DNA of 64,000 bases from Xestospongia bergquistia (GCA_963965975.1 OZ014416.1:6200001-6264000); one strand, 5' to 3'; counted from the stretch's first letter, positions 13,101 through 27,700 are shown. The notes: a model not told the origin generated them from the letters alone. Made by a program: numbers and translations.

Positions 13101-13352
13101 CTTCGATAGAATATTTAACAACTAAATCCCCCCACTCTAATTGGAAACATATCACTTCGCACCATTCTAAGAGACTGCTTGTGGTTCTATCGCTCCGTAC
13201 TTCAAAGTAGAATATGAAGTTATGAACTAGAATTGGATGTCCACCTTTAACTTCTGTAATTTTGACCTCAAACTTCCTTTAATTAGACCTTTTGAAAGAC
13301 ATGTTTCTGTTCTCGTAGTCATATCACAGTTTTGCTTTTCAAGAAGTGGAAA

Positions 13353-13470
13353 TGGAACAAGTTATTAATGTCCAGTCTGGTGAATTTCAGCCTGATTACT
13401 CTGATCAGTCTGCTGAAAAGCTAACAATAAAACAGGAAGTGTCTTGTGTTGATGATATGAACTGCCACTA
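13353..13470 (+). other. 39-codon ORF in duplicated block B
   Basis: ATG to TAA, beginning MEQVINVQSGEFQPDYSDQS, right after a plausible acceptor CACAG. The homologous stretch in block B' (15,292-15,409) keeps start, length and stop with no indels, though many of the substitutions change amino acids. Possibly a small exon; could also be chance. Confidence 0.25.
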
Positions 13471-15291
13471 AAGCTAATAATAAAACTAAAAACTACCTTC
13501 TGTTAATGGTGCAAACTATTACTAAAATGGTTCTAAGATGTACTAAAACTAAAACTAGATATGTCCTCAATAAACATGAAAAATACAACTAAAACTAATT
13601 TGCCATTTCGCTAACAAAAGAAAAAAAAATAACTGAAAGTTGTATGCCTTACTAGAACAACACTAGTACTGACAAATGCTAGAATGATGAGTGTTTCTGT
13701 GTCATGTGTCTAACAAATCATACATAGATTTATTATTATAAATATTGACTTAACAGCTAACCAGATGATTACTTTCTCTTCCTTTTTTCTCTCTCTCTCC
13801 CTCCCTCTCTCTCTCTCTTTCTCTCTAATTGATGACTACAACAGACTATATATAACCTATACTATGCACTGTTATAAATTTAGATATTTTTTGTAGTACA
13901 ACTTTACTATGAAAATTTAGTACAGTTATTGTTTGTGTTGCTAAGTATTAAGACAATACATAATATATCTCTCTTTTCTTTTTTTGTTTTACTGTCTTTT
14001 ATCTATAATAGTAACAAGCAAATATAAACATTTTCTAATCTTCTTAAATACCAAGTATAATATAAATCGAGTCACTTATGAATCATATCACTGCTACAAT
14101 GTTGATATTTGAGTCCTACTATTCTGTTGTTATTTGGCTATCGAAATCATGAATCCGCAATGTCTCCTCTAGTTTAGATCACTGAAATATAGAAGCAAAA
14201 TGCTCCATAATAAGGTAGACTTCATCACTACAATGTATATGAAAACCAAGGTGTATTCTGAAACATAAGTACTTTACAGTTATCATAAGCTATCCCATTT
14301 GAGTAGTTTTGTGTGGTCTTTAGCACCCAAGTGAAAACTTTTAATTTTTTCACTATGAATTTAAAATAACTCATTGTGTTTTGTGCCAATTGGGTACTAG
14401 TTCCACTTTGCACCCAACTAAGAAAATCAAATTTTTTGCTATAAATTTAGACAAGTTATTTCTAAATTCATAGCAATAAATTTAAAATCACTTTATAATA
14501 CCAAAATGGGTTCTAAATTTAAGCAGGACCATACTCATACCTGTAGGATGGAATGATGTATACAGAGACATGTCAATGACGTTTTGTCAAACTTAGTATC
14601 ACATCATAATGTACTGACTAGTGTTGTTCTAGTTAACTAAAACTAACATATTATAGTAAGATATATTTATTTTCAGTGAACCAAAACTAAGATAAAAGTT
14701 CAAATCCTATTTTAACTAAAACTAAAACTATAATAGTATTTATGAACTAATGCAATAACAAAATATTGTGACAAATTATGTCAATAAGTACAACTAAATC
14801 TACTACTAAAAAATATTTTGGCTTTATGGCTTCTTAAGGAGGAAAATGTCATTTGCAATTGCATGTGCCTATTTTGTATGTAAGCTGAAGGCAGCCATCT
14901 ATTTCTACTTCTTTATTTCATATTCTTCTTTGAAGTTTTTAAATTCTTCTTTGCAGACTCCCAAAAAATTCTAATTCTATTTTCAATCCTTCGATAGAAT
15001 ATTTAACAACTAAATCCCCCCACTCTAATTGGAAGCATATCACTTCGCACCATTCTAAGAGACGGCTCGTGGTTCTATCGCTCTGTGCTTCACTTCATTG
15101 AGCGATGGAAAATAGAATTGGAATTGCAATATTTTTTGGAAAACTTCAAAGCAGAATATGAAATTACGAACTAGAATTGGATGTCCGCCTTCAGCTTCCG
15201 TAATGTTGACCTAAAACTTCATTTTGACCTTTTGAAGAGCATGTTTCTGTTCTCTTAGTCATATCACAGTTTTGCTTTTCAAGAAGTAGAA

Positions 15292-15409
15292 ATGGAACAA
15301 GTTATTGAAGTCCAGTCTGGTGAATTTCAGGCTGATGGCTCTGATCAGTCTGCTGAAAAGGTAATATTAAAAATGGAAGCACCTTGTGTTGATGGTGTGA
15401 ACTGCCACT
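15292..15409 (+). other. 39-codon ORF in duplicated block B', paralogue
   Basis: Counterpart of the ORF at 13,353, beginning MEQVIEVQSGEFQADGSDQS, same length. Differences cluster in the second half (LTIKQEVS versus VILKMEAP). The reading frame is intact. Confidence 0.25.
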
Positions 15410-17734
15410 AAAGCTAATACTAAAACTAAAAACTACCTTCTGTTCATGGTGCAAACTATTACTAAAAGTAAAACAAGGTTCTAAGACGTACTAAAACTAA
15501 AACTAGGTATGTCTTCAGTAAAAACATGAAAACTACAACTAAACTAACAGAAGAAAAATCTATGAGTAAAAGTTGTATGCCTCACTAGAACAACACTAGT
15601 AATGACAAATGCTAGAATGATGAGTGTTTCTGTGTCATGTGTCTAACAAATCATACATAGATTTATAATTATAAATATTGACTTAACAGCTAACCAGATG
15701 ATTGCTTTCTCTCCCTTTTTTCTCTCTCTCTCTCTCTCTCTCCTCTCTCTCTTTCTCTCTAACTAATGGCTACAACAGACTATATATAACCAACACTATG
15801 TATGCACTGTTATAAATTTATATATTTTTTGTAGTACCACTTCACTATGAAAATTTAGTACAGTTATTTTTTTGTGTTGCTAAGTATTAAGTCAATACAT
15901 AATATCTCTCTCTTTTTTTGGTTATACTGCTTTATCTCTAATAGTAACAAGTAAATAAAATCATTTTCTAACCCTCTTAGATACCAAGTATAACATAAGT
16001 TAAGTCACTTATTGATATTTGAGTCCTACTATTTTGTTGTACATGTAGGCTACACAAAAGAGGATTTCTCTTCATACAGTGACTAAACCTGATAGAGATT
16101 TGATGAGAATAAAAGTAAAGACAAGAGTCCTTAAAGACACATTAGAACAAGATTAGAAGGTGGGTGTTTAATATCTACTGCTAGTCCTTCAACATTACAA
16201 TGTATATGAAAACATATCTACTTCTCAGATCTGTTGATTAGGCTAACATAACAAGATTTGTTAATTGGAATATAGCAGCTATGAATATCATTATCTATGT
16301 GAGAGGGAGCTGTTCATTATTTATTACTTAAGTTTGTTATCTTTATCTGGAGTACTTGCTTTCATTTCATTAGAATTCATTCTTTTAATAAAAACTAATT
16401 AGTAGTTGAAGAATTAAAACATTTTCACTATAACAATTATAATAATTTAGTGATTTACTACTAATGAATACAATACAGCATAATTATAGTTGTACTTTAC
16501 AATGCTTTAGTTGTATGATAAAGACTGTGAAGTATATCTATTTGTTTAGGAACTTTCATATAATCAATCTTCTAGATGTACGGCAAGAGAAATAGAGATT
16601 CATACAGATGAGAAAATTTTCCTATTTTACTATGGTACATACTGTATATAGCTTTAGCATACATTTTATTGTTCCTGACACTAGGAAGCAACAAATTTTT
16701 CGAGCTTAAAAAGGAGAAATCATGATTGATACTGCTCTTATATCATGTCATGATAAGCCTGACATTTACATGTGTTCTCCATATCCAATCATTGACTAAT
16801 TGTCACCTCATTGTTATTGAGATGTCATTGAAACTACATGAAAACATGACAAATAGAATTGGCAACAGAGGTTGTTTCAAACTGATGTAATATCATAACA
16901 TCTATGAAAATATGCAAGATATGAAGTTAGCTTGTTAGTAATGTTCTTTAAGGATATTTGTTAAGTTATTTGGTGTTGCAACAGAAAATAGCTCACAGTC
17001 AAATGACAAGGGCAAGCAAATGATTATGAGATGTTATTATCTGTACATGTGGATACAAAGACCTTTTTGAACACGTAAGAATTAAAATTACTAAAAACTA
17101 AAAACAATTTTATTAATAGACGGACAGACTCAGTGCTAATCTTTGCCCACACAGAGTTACATGTGAGGATTAACACTGTTTCAAATTGGTACATGTAACA
17201 AAAGTGACAAAGATATAGTTATTAAGGCTGTTAGAAAAATAAAAACACTTAATTAACTAATTGTATAGCTCATAGACCAATTTCTATATTAGCAATAGAA
17301 CTATCTTATTAAAATCAATGGTATATCCCAGTGCATCTTCTGGTGTGTGGTCTTTAGCACTCAAAGTGAAAAAATTTAATGTTATTGCTATGAATTTAAA
17401 AACAACTCATTATTTTATTGACAAGTGGTTTGTAGATCTGACCTGGCACCAAACTGAACCAACTGGATTTTAATTTAGATGAGTTCTTTGTAAATTTAAA
17501 GTAATAAAATTAATGTCACTTTGGTGGAAGTGGGTATTGAATTCAACCAGGACCAGACTCATAGTTGTAGGATAAATCATGTGCACTAAGACATGTCATT
17601 GATTTTTATGAACTTTAGCATCACATCATAATATACTGACAAACACTAGAATGGGATAATGTATGTGTGTGTGAGTGATCATGTATAGATTTATAATTAT
17701 AAATACAGCTAACTTAATTATTACTTCTCTCTCT

Positions 17735-17747
17735 GTCTCTTTTTCAG

Positions 17748-17816
<69 letters not shown>
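17735..17816. repeat. (CT)n microsatellite of block B''
   Basis: CT-rich tract, homologous to shorter ones at 13,785-13,830 and 15,715-15,765 in blocks B and B'. Confidence 0.95.
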
Positions 17817-17818
<2 letters not shown>

Positions 17819-18556
17819 AGGTTGTTACTCAGTTTTACATATCTCCATAGTAGTAAAGCAGAAATATATATAGAGTATAGAATGTATTTTAGCTGAAACA
17901 TATATTAGTAATACTAAACACTCAGTTGTAACAAAGTTTAAGCAAGACCATATACTTTTGTAAATTTAGAAGGTCTTAGTATGAATTATCTTTAGTATAG
18001 TTGATTGTGTGTGTTTTGTTAAGTATGAAGACCATAGATAATAAGCCTCTCTCTCCTTTTAATAATTTTGTTATACTGTCTTGTCTCTCTAATAAAGATG
18101 ATAAAAAGCTCAAATGTAATGAACTTATTATCATTGATTATTAATTTAGTCATTGCATTTTTTCATTTTCCTTTGCTCTTTTTGAGTTTATATTTTTGAG
18201 TATTACATTTTCATAAATAAATAAAACAAATCTCAGTAATTATTTTTATGTAATTTTTTATCCTAATCATTATCATTTTTAAAGTATCTCATATATTCAA
18301 AGACATCAATCATAAACTAGTAGTCTTGACATTATCTTTGATAACTGTAATACTATTAAGAATGTTTATAGACATATGTACTTGTAAAACCTCTGTTGGG
18401 GAGGGTAGTACTACCACGCAGTAATTTGTGCGTATAAATAAAACACCATAACATACCATTGATAAAAGCCATGAATATATTCACTTGTATTGTTGTGTAA
18501 ATGAAGTGAGGAAGACCCAGTATTTTGAGAACATCAAGTTCCACCCATTTCACATG

Positions 18557-18661
18557 ATGCTATCATGTGATAATAACTTATATAACATATACACGAAACA
18601 CTTTTGCGAAGACATTGACAAGGAAGGCTCCGAAACAAACAGTGTCTGTGACTTAGTTGAT
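18557..18661 (+). CDS. Possible first exon, unidentified
   Basis: ATG at 18557 opens 35 codons to a good donor GAT|GTAAGTAAAT. It is acidic and Cys-containing (MMLSCDNNLYNIYTKHFCED). A TATA-like TATAAATAAA lies ~120 bp upstream (~18,433). No partner exon could be linked. Confidence 0.25.
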
Positions 18662-18968
18662 GTAAGTAAATAAAGTGTTATTTGTTATTGTTAACTATGT
18701 TGCTACTTAGACAAAAATATAAATTAAAATATTATGTTATGTTTATATATATACCTCATGTGTCAGCATGCAGGTGCTTCTTGTGTAGTCAGCCCCTCTC
18801 CCAGTGGTAAATAATAGAGGGTTTGGTCAGTATGTAATTCTTGTTTAGAGAAATACTTTGGTGAGCAATCAGTGGCAATACATGACCCCTAACATCTTCA
18901 AAGTTGCTGACTCAACATAAAATTTGCAAAGCAATAACTAACAATTTATTGATGCAGCAGCTTTTTAT

Positions 18969-19265
18969 TTATAGGCTATACACCAAGATTGTGGTAGTAT
19001 ATTATTATTACATTGATTAATGCATGCGCAGATCAGAGCTGCATAAACTACACAAGCTTGTTGGAATGATCTGAGATCAGCATGTTTTGGCAAGCTATTA
19101 TCTAAATCTCGCTTTAAAATACGGACCTGAGGTGCTGCGTTTCCACCCTTCTGTCTGTTATAATTACGGCGCCCAATACATCTTGACTTGTCCCGCTTAT
19201 CTCCGTACGACGGTGGTTTCGTGTCGCCTGATGTTTCTGTCAGGAGTCTATCAATAGATCTATAA
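18969..19265 (-). CDS. Possible terminal exon, unidentified basic protein
   Basis: On the minus strand an acceptor TATTATAG leads into a 98-codon frame ending TAA near 18,969. The start is Thr/Ser/Lys-rich and basic (RDKSRCIGRRNYNRQKGG), then RILKRDLDNSLPKHADLRSF and a Cys-containing hydrophobic end. G+C and CG content are clearly above the surroundings, arguing for coding or recent transposon origin. I do not recognise the family. A donor-like GTGAGC 38 nt upstream would imply a very short intron. Confidence 0.35.
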
Positions 19266-19874
19266 TATAAAAGCAAAACGTGTTATTAAAGGCTCACCGT
19301 AATTTTGACTGTCCCACTGAGCTGCAGTACGACAGGACTATACGCTTTTTCAATGATGTTAGTCAGTAAATTAACAAAGAAAACAATGGGAAGTGTTCCC
19401 TAAACTCTAAAACTCTAAATGTATTCTTAGCGTAGGAATTAATATCGTCGTAAAAAAACATTATAAATATAGGAAAAATAGAGTAATGGCCGTATTAGCA
19501 ATCTTTTTCTCCAATCACAGCAGGTCCTTTATTACACCACTCAGAAATACGTTAATAAATATGTGTGGGTTTGTAATGATTTAACCCTTTGACTACTTCA
19601 TAGCGACACAATAGCACCCCATATTCATAATACATAATTATAATTCATGCATGGATTAATGATGATAGACACATGTGATAAGCGAAAAACATTAGATTTA
19701 TTTGTGATACAAAATCTGGAATATATATATAGTGTTTGAAAACGACCATTATGAATGAGTTTCAACAGAGTTCTTGGAAAATAGTATACTGTAGGAATCC
19801 TCCATCAGCTATGGCGTAAATCCTTTTGCCACAATGTTCAACTGTCAACAATGGTTAACTGTAGTGGTGATAGA

Positions 19875-20240
19875 AACTTCTTTGATGCTCTACTTTACAC
19901 TCTAAGGTGCTAGGAAGACTAAATCTATGACTTCAAAAAGGAGCAGATCTTGTCCGTTAAAACTGCACTTGATGGAAACGTACTCTGTGTGGTTAACCAA
20001 TCGGTTTTGAAAACACTTTGTGTTTCCTCCAAGTCCTTCCCATTCATGATGATTCACAAGCTAGGTCTTGTTGGCACTCAGAAGAACTGTTCTGTGTTGA
20101 TGATAAGTCCTTTAGTAGCTCTGATGATGAATCAAGCAGCTATTCGCGCCAATCACTTTGGACCACAATTGCGTGTATCACTGTTTTTACTTACACCAAA
20201 TCTCTGCACAAAGGACAATCTCGACGGTTTGATAGACTAG
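19875..20240 (+). pseudogene. RecQ-like helicase pseudogene fragment
   Basis: One frame reads NFFDALLYTLRC, then (after two stops) YDFKKEQILSVKTALDGN, matching helicase motif 0. The Walker A region is out of frame and damaged: in the next frame PIGFENTLCF stands where P-T-G-x-GK-(T/S) is expected. The first frame resumes with HKLGLVGTQKNCSVLMISPL then VALMMNQ, the motif Ia region. The DEAH box and everything after are missing. Such fragments usually come from mobile helicase copies. It cannot hydrolyse ATP. Confidence 0.6.
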
Positions 20241-20249
20241 CGTAATGAG

Positions 20250-21788
20250 GAAACGTCATCGTCTCCTGTTGGATTATGACGTCATTATTTGCAATAATAC
20301 GCGCATGAGCAAGCCGTAGTTACCTTTTCTTTCGCCGAATGCCTAATATGGGGCTAGTCTGTTTAGCAAATTAAAGATCAATAATACTGTTGATATTATT
20401 TTAAATATTATTAAAATGTATGCTGGCAACATTACCAAATACCCCTAAGCCAATGTGAATTAGCCTAGGTTTTTAGGAAAGTTTTAGCGTGGGGTAAGGA
20501 AACCTTTAACACAATAAACCCACTGTATTTTTTTCTGAAAAAAAATTATTCTGGAAAATGCTATTTTAGTAGTCAAGTATTGATTATTAGAGTCAAAATA
20601 TTTCCAAATGAGGACATTGACCCTGTACATGATATCAGCCCTACCCATATTTCATTAGCTTACATCTTAACATCATGTGATAAGAATTACCATATTAGGA
20701 GATATCTCTAGAAGTTACTTAATAAGTAGTATTATGTGTAGAAATATGTTACTTCCTATGACATTTGATTGGAGAGGAAGTACATCTCTAGGTATAATTG
20801 AGCATATTTTAGATAATCAGATTTACTCCTGTCCATAAACTACCACATTACACAGTGAAAGGTAGTCTATTTTCTTGATTCAAGAAAAGGATATGTGCAC
20901 TAGATTAAAATCTTTATACATAAAAATATTATTATTACCACTGTAACATTTATAACTATTTTAGACTTGGCAAGATATATGGGGGATGGTGTGTCATATT
21001 ATTTACATCCAATACAAGTAGAAACATGCAGTATAATCCTATTAGTGTATTGCTTGTCTATGTGTTAGATTTATGAACATTTTGTTTGGCATTTTATGCC
21101 AAAATAGGATGCAGCAGAATAAATGTTATAATTGCAAAAATAAGACTTACTGTCATCAAAAAATTACAATGGCATGCTATTTGTGTCAAAATTAGATATT
21201 GCAATAATAGAAATGGCTCATTACTACTAATCTATTACTATAGTATTCTAACTGTATAGTGTTTAGGTTTTTGGATAGGATCTAGCAACAGTATAAAAGT
21301 ATAGTATAATGCTGATGATACCACAAATAGCACAAGGTTCATCCCCAGAGTCCAACTTGCTAAACTCATTAGCGAGTGTGTGACTAGGGATGAGACCAAA
21401 ACAGCACACCATAAATTATAACTCATCAGATTACTTTCTGCCTAAAGGAGTGGTAATCTATAGACGTCTGATAGGATGATGACGTCAACAACAGTTACAA
21501 AGATAATGAAATTGACACTGTAAATCCAGGTCATAGATATTTACCCTTTTAAGTTTCAGTTTGAAATGATAAATGGTGTTGTCACGATCATAATATATAC
21601 CATTTTACAGTGGTCATAAATTGTGATCATATGATTTACTTTTTTTCTTATATAAAGAACTATATTACAAGACATTAATATATATAGTATAACTGATATA
21701 TGTACATTTATATCTATTGTTCTATATATTAGAGGATTAGATTGAGTTTAGTAGTATTACCAGCCAAGAGCAGCCAGCCCTCCTGGAA
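20250..21788. promoter_or_regulatory. Upstream region of the ANK-Roco gene
   Basis: 20,250-20,350 is CG-containing and holds one TGACGTCA (20,277-20,284); a second is at 21,480. The rest is AT-rich. The ~60 bp before the ATG (AGGATTAGATTGAGTTTAG...) may be 5' untranslated exon. No TATA box is placed with confidence. Confidence 0.35.
21480..21487. promoter_or_regulatory. Perfect CRE-type site (TGACGTCA) upstream of the ANK-Roco start
   Basis: TGACGTCA lies about 300 bp upstream of the start ATG at 21789. It is the full palindromic CREB/ATF consensus. Its position suits a proximal promoter, but no TATA box or mapped start site supports this. Confidence 0.35.
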
Positions 21789-24700
21789 ATGGCAACTGAA
21801 CTTTCAAAGGGAGAAGAGAAAGGAATTGTAAGTTTATTAGTAAACATATACATGTATTTAACATGTTAGTGTATAATCAAAACATTACATATTATTGTTA
21901 AGTATGTTAGTACTTAGTATGTCGATATAAGTACGACAAAATGGATGTAACATTCAATTACATTGTTAATTATATTATTGTCAAAAGTGATACCTGTTAA
22001 AGTTGTCTCGTTGGTTTATTTCAACACCTACATAAAATTATCTATTTTTTACAGCTAGTAAGTTTTGGATAATGTTATAAAGTATTACTAAAGTGGAGAA
22101 CTAGGAACTAGCTAAACAGTCAAATTGTTCCTTTTCTGTTCTTCTTTTTACATATTAGTACAATATTGTGTGAAGTTTTGGTATTTTGATAGGAAAGAGT
22201 TCTTGGGAACAGCTGACTATAAAGCTTCTTTAACACTCAAAGTGTTCATCATTTGAGAGTTACTTACAAATTGTAGCCTTTTATTTGAGTGACATTTATC
22301 TGATTATCTGTGATAATTTTCACACTATTAAGATTCATTAATTTATAACTTACATGTCATAATTAACCACATAACACTATTAATTGTGTAAACAATAGTT
22401 GTATCTACTGTCATTTTATTGATCTGTCTCTATGTGTTCCTAATACTCACATTATTAGTTGAATAATGACTTGTTATTACTATTACTTGTCATATCACAT
22501 GAGAAATAAACAGTAGCAATAAAAGTAGAAGAAAATGCTTAAACTGTTTATTGTTAGTCAGTGTAGTCTTGAATTTGTATAGTCTAATTGTCTTTGTTAG
22601 TTATGTACGTAATCCTAATTACATTCTTTTCTTGTTACATAAAATATTATTATATAAATATTATCACTTTGTGTCTCATATAATACATATAGTTGTGTAT
22701 ATTTACTAATTTGAAATGTAATGACTTTTCTTACTATATAGGATAAGGATAAAGAACTTTGGGAATCATCTAGAGATGGAAACTTAGACAAAGTGAAGCA
22801 GTTACTCCAAAATGGAGCAAACTTCAAATGTCGCTATCATGATGTAAGATCTTATTAGCTTATTATTTAGTCTGTTATTATTTGTGTCTTCTAATTTAAG
22901 TAATTAATTCAAAATATGTAGATTTAATTAGTATTAATTGTTCTTAGCAGCATTTGTATTGTGTATATACAGATATGTAATTGAATGTATTTCAAAATTG
23001 AAATATCTTTCTTCATCATATAGGATACAAGGACTAGACATGTTCCACCTCATATAACACCTCATACTATAGCTTATGTTAACGATCATAAAGTAATAGC
23101 AATTTTTCTTGAAAATGCAGGAGCTATTCCTGATTATGTAAGTGTGTACAAACAAGTATGTAGTTGATGTCAATATTTCTAATTACTAGAATACTCATTT
23201 GTTATATTGATATTATGTACATGTCCATACTTGTATACTACATGAAGATGTGTCCTAGTTATTATCAAGTCCTAATACACATATCAATACATATAATGTT
23301 TATGTCTAGTTTTCTTCATACTACCTTTGATATTCCTAGCTACTAACTATAGCATTAGTTTGAAACATATTATGGTACACTAATGTACAAAATACACATT
23401 AAGGTACAGTATAGAGTGTTAATAATTACCTTTATATAAAATTTATAAAAGAAGTTGTCACAGATTAACTAAACAATACGTGTCACAGTAGACCCACCCA
23501 CATTTATTCCTCAGAAGTATTGTAGTTTAAATTATAGCTATAATAGTACTAGCTTTAATGGTATATTGGAGTACACAGTAAACATACTTTGTTACCTTAT
23601 CTTACATCTTGTTAGAAGACTAAATTTATTTCACATCAATATCAGGAGCTGTTCATATAACAGACACAATATTCATTTTAATAGAGATCCTATCATTACA
23701 TCTACATTTACAATAATATGTAGTCATCTTATTTTGTACAAAGTATTCAGTAAAGCTAATAGACTTGTGTCAAACATTTATACAATAATTATTAGAAGAA
23801 TACATGTATATATAAAGAACTGGGAAATTAATTAGTGGTTTGTTGTACTAGTCACAATTATATGTAATTAAACCCAACACTTGTATATACTGCTGTATTT
23901 ATTATGATGTATATTATCTGTATTTACTTATTATGATTTATTAGAATGAAATTATGTTAGCAGCTGCTGAAAGAGGACTAGTAGATATCATAAAAGAAAC
24001 TATTCAAAAGAAGGCAAATGTACATTATCAGGACAAAGATGGAGTAAGTTATGATTAATTACTAGATAGTTTTGTTGTCATTTATTTGATGATTATTAGT
24101 TTGTGTATACAATATAATATTTTCATGGTAAGTCATATAATACTCAGTGTTATGTGAAGTGAAATATTTTGATTGTTATTAAAATCCTATAGAGCTATAC
24201 AGATATGATGTCGTGATATGATGACATTGTCATCTAGGAATTTTCATGAATAATGTAATAAAACAATAATTTGTGTAGATACTAGCAGTTTAATCCACAG
24301 AGTAATACTCAAAGCCACTGTACAATATACATTGTGTGCTAAATTTAAAATGTTATTAATATTTCAATGACCACATCTGTTTTATATAATACATCTCATG
24401 ATCATATACATTGTGTGTTGAAGAAAGTTCCTGGCTATTCTATATATAAAGAGTTGTTTTATCCATTTAGTCTTATATATGGTTAGCTTTATTGTGAAGA
24501 TTACTTGTTCTACAAGTGTTAGTTTTCCTTAGATAATAGCATTTTAGTATGATTTATGTAACAAAATAACTTGATCAACAACAACACAAAAACAAGTATT
24601 AAATATATATGAATAGAATGTTCTGCAGAGTAATTATAAGAAGTGTTGAATTGTCCATTGGCCATATGAATAGATGCCTGGTTCTGATTGTCTGATTATG

Positions 24701-27700
24701 TTCTAGAATGTTCTGTAGACTAATTATAATGAATGTCGATATATTACATTTTTTATTGAAGTTTTAGGTATAGCTATATATCTATCAAAAAGAAAAACAT
24801 TTTCTAAAATGTGATGTAAATTTAGGGATGGGTGACATCAGTCCAATACATAGAATGGGAACAAAACAGTAGGGATGACAATTAGATCATCCCCATAATA
24901 GCACAGACATAGAATGCAACAATATATCACTGATATTATTGGTGTAAATATAATTGGTGAAAGTACTAAATTGTTTCTACTACCTGTATAATTATATGGA
25001 AATGATATCATTGCCATCCTTACTATTCCTAGACTTTTAAAGATAATGGAGTTCTTGCAGAGAACATTCTATCAGCTTTATTGTTCATATTATAAAAGAT
25101 TCAGATGTTTCCATGCTGTGTAGTACAAAGAAATTGGGACACTAGTTTTTGACACATTGTCCACACAAACTACCATTGTGTCAGTATAGATTTCGTTATG
25201 TACTCTTAGTACTATTTTAAAGCTCACCTAACTGAGAGGTTACAGCCCACAAGCCAAAAAATCATTTAAAAAGTCATCAGTTATATACATATATGGCAAT
25301 TGATAATGGTGAATAACAGTTAATTATAAAGTTAGAAGCTCCTTCATGACTCTCATATACTTCTGACAGTACACAGAAATCATTCTCAATGTCATCCTCT
25401 ACTCTCTATTATTAAGATATGAATATTATCAGTCATAGTGATATTCCAAGTAATGTAAGGAGAGTTATTGGCTAATTGGATTAAGTTTTGAGGTAGATTG
25501 TCTATTATAATAACAACAATGTAAACAAAAGATGTACTTCTAGTAAAAATCAAAGCTATCATTACTGTAGCAAATAACTTGAAATGTTTCTAAGATATGA
25601 ATACTGTCACTAATGATGTAACTGATTGACTTTATATACATTTATCTACTGTAATATTAAACATTTATTAGTAATTAATTTGTAGCCACATTAATTACTG
25701 TTTATTCTTTCTGTAGGATCATCAGACTGCACTGCATTATGCTACAAGAGCAGGACACATTGAGATAGTTCAGTTACTATTAATAGCTAAAGCAGATCCC
25801 AATATTTGTGACAAGGTTTGTATTATGCATAGAGATGGTTCCTATTCCATGTACTTGTGTATTGTGTTCACTCCTTGTACATGTATATAATACTACTAGT
25901 ATGTATTATATCAGTAAAGGATATTATAATAGTATACATGTACAAACATGAACCAGCAACAACTTGCCCCCTGACTGTTGAAACTAAATTGTCATTTAGA
26001 TGTCTTTTATTTAGCCATTATGCTTTCTTAAAGAGTAAGTAAATATTCTATTAAGTTAATAAGCCAAAAGTTATTCTGCATTTGGTTAGTCCAAAACTAA
26101 CAAAATACAATTGTTGTAGTCTACAACCAAAAAATTAGCATATCTCAATTCTAATAAGTTGGACAAAATAAATGGAATGTTTCATTCAAAATCGCATTTT
26201 GGTAATATTAATTATGGAAATGTGTGTGCTTATTATTAAAACAAACAATTGTATATAATTATAGAAGTGTTGTCCATATTGACTTATTAAGGGGTGCTTA
26301 TATTTGAATGTAATGTCACCAATACTACTTACTATATGGTAGTTATTTATATACAGTACAGATGTCTTCTTTGTCTCTTATCTTTTATGAGCAAGGCTTT
26401 GGACTTTTTTGAAACTTTATTGTAGTATTAAACAGTTATTAGTAATTAATTTGTAGCCACATTTTTTACTGTTTATTCTTTCTATAGAAACTTTGGACTG
26501 CTTTGCATTATGCTTCAAATGCAGGACGGATTGAGATAGTTCAGTTACTATTAATAGCTAAAGTAGATCCCAATATTTGTGATGAGGTTTGTATTATATA
26601 TAGAGATGATTCATGTACTTGTGTGTTGCCATGTACATGTATGTAATACTACTAGTATGTATTATATCAGTACAGGACATTATAATAATATACATGTACA
26701 TGTACATCACTAAACAAGACACAGACAACATCAACCAGCAACAACTTATGCCCTGACTGTTGAAACTAAATTGTCATTGTGATGTCTTTTATTCACCTGC
26801 TATACTCTTAGATACTAAGAAGGTATTTTATTAAGTAAATAAGCCAGATCTCCATTATGTCAAGAGATTCTTCTTGATTTCATTAGTCCAAAACTGACAA
26901 AATACAATTGTTGTAGTCTACAACAGAAAGTTTAGCCTATCTAAATTCTTTTATTTGACACTGGTAACATTAACTATTGAGGTAGTGTGTGGCTATTATT
27001 GGAACAAACAACAGAAATGATGTGTACATTGGAGTGGTGCTTATATTAGAATATTAAAATATAATGTCATCTATACTACCTACTATATGGTAGTTATTTC
27101 TATACAATATAAATGTCTTCGTTGTCTGTTATTTTTTATTAGCAAGGCTTAGGAATTTTTTGAAACTTTATTGTAGTATTGAACCTTATTAGTAATTAAT
27201 TTGTAGCCACATTATTTACTGTTTATTCTTTCTATAGAAACATTGGACTGCTTTGCATTATGCTTCAAATGCTGGATGCATTGAGATAGTTCAGTTACTA
27301 TTAACAGCTAAAGCAGATCCCAATATTTTTGATAAGGTTTGTATTAAGTACAGAGATTTTTCTATTCCATGTACTTGTGTATTGTGTTCACTCCATGTAC
27401 ATGTATGTAATACTACTAGTATGTATTATATCAGTACAGGATATTATAATAATATACATGTACATGTACATCACTAAACATGACACAGACAACATAAACC
27501 AGCAACAACTTATGCCCTGACTGTTGAAACTAAATTGTCATTTTGATGTCTTTTATTTACCTGCTATACTCTTTTAGATAGTAAGAAGGTATTTTATTAA
27601 GTAAATAAGCCAGATTTTTTTATGTCAAGACATTCTCCTTGATTTCATTAGTCCAAAACTGACAAAATAACATTGTTGTAGTCTACAATCTAAATTCTGT

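Larger units (their letters stand above)
10380..18110. repeat. Tandem segmental duplication, blocks A-B-B'-A'-B''
   Basis: Block B (~12,240-14,130) and B' (~14,131-16,040) are nearly the same over ~1.9 kb. Block A (~10,440-12,240) matches A' (~16,040-17,330, with deletions), and ~17,330-18,110 is a shortened B''. Markers include the ACCCAAGTGAAAACTTTTAA region, a CT-rich microsatellite in each B copy (13,780, 15,715, 17,740) and GAGGATTTC...CAGTGACTAAACC in A copies. An A-B unit was duplicated, and B again. No large gene is visible in it. Confidence 0.85.

Noticed and set aside
17675-17896. 73-codon plus-strand ORF rich in Ser and Leu
   Set aside because: It is the translation of the CT microsatellite; the frame is open only because of the repeat.
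20018-20245. 75-codon plus-strand ORF with an acidic Ser-rich stretch
   Set aside because: It overlaps the helicase pseudogene in another frame; the helicase-like frame explains the sequence better.
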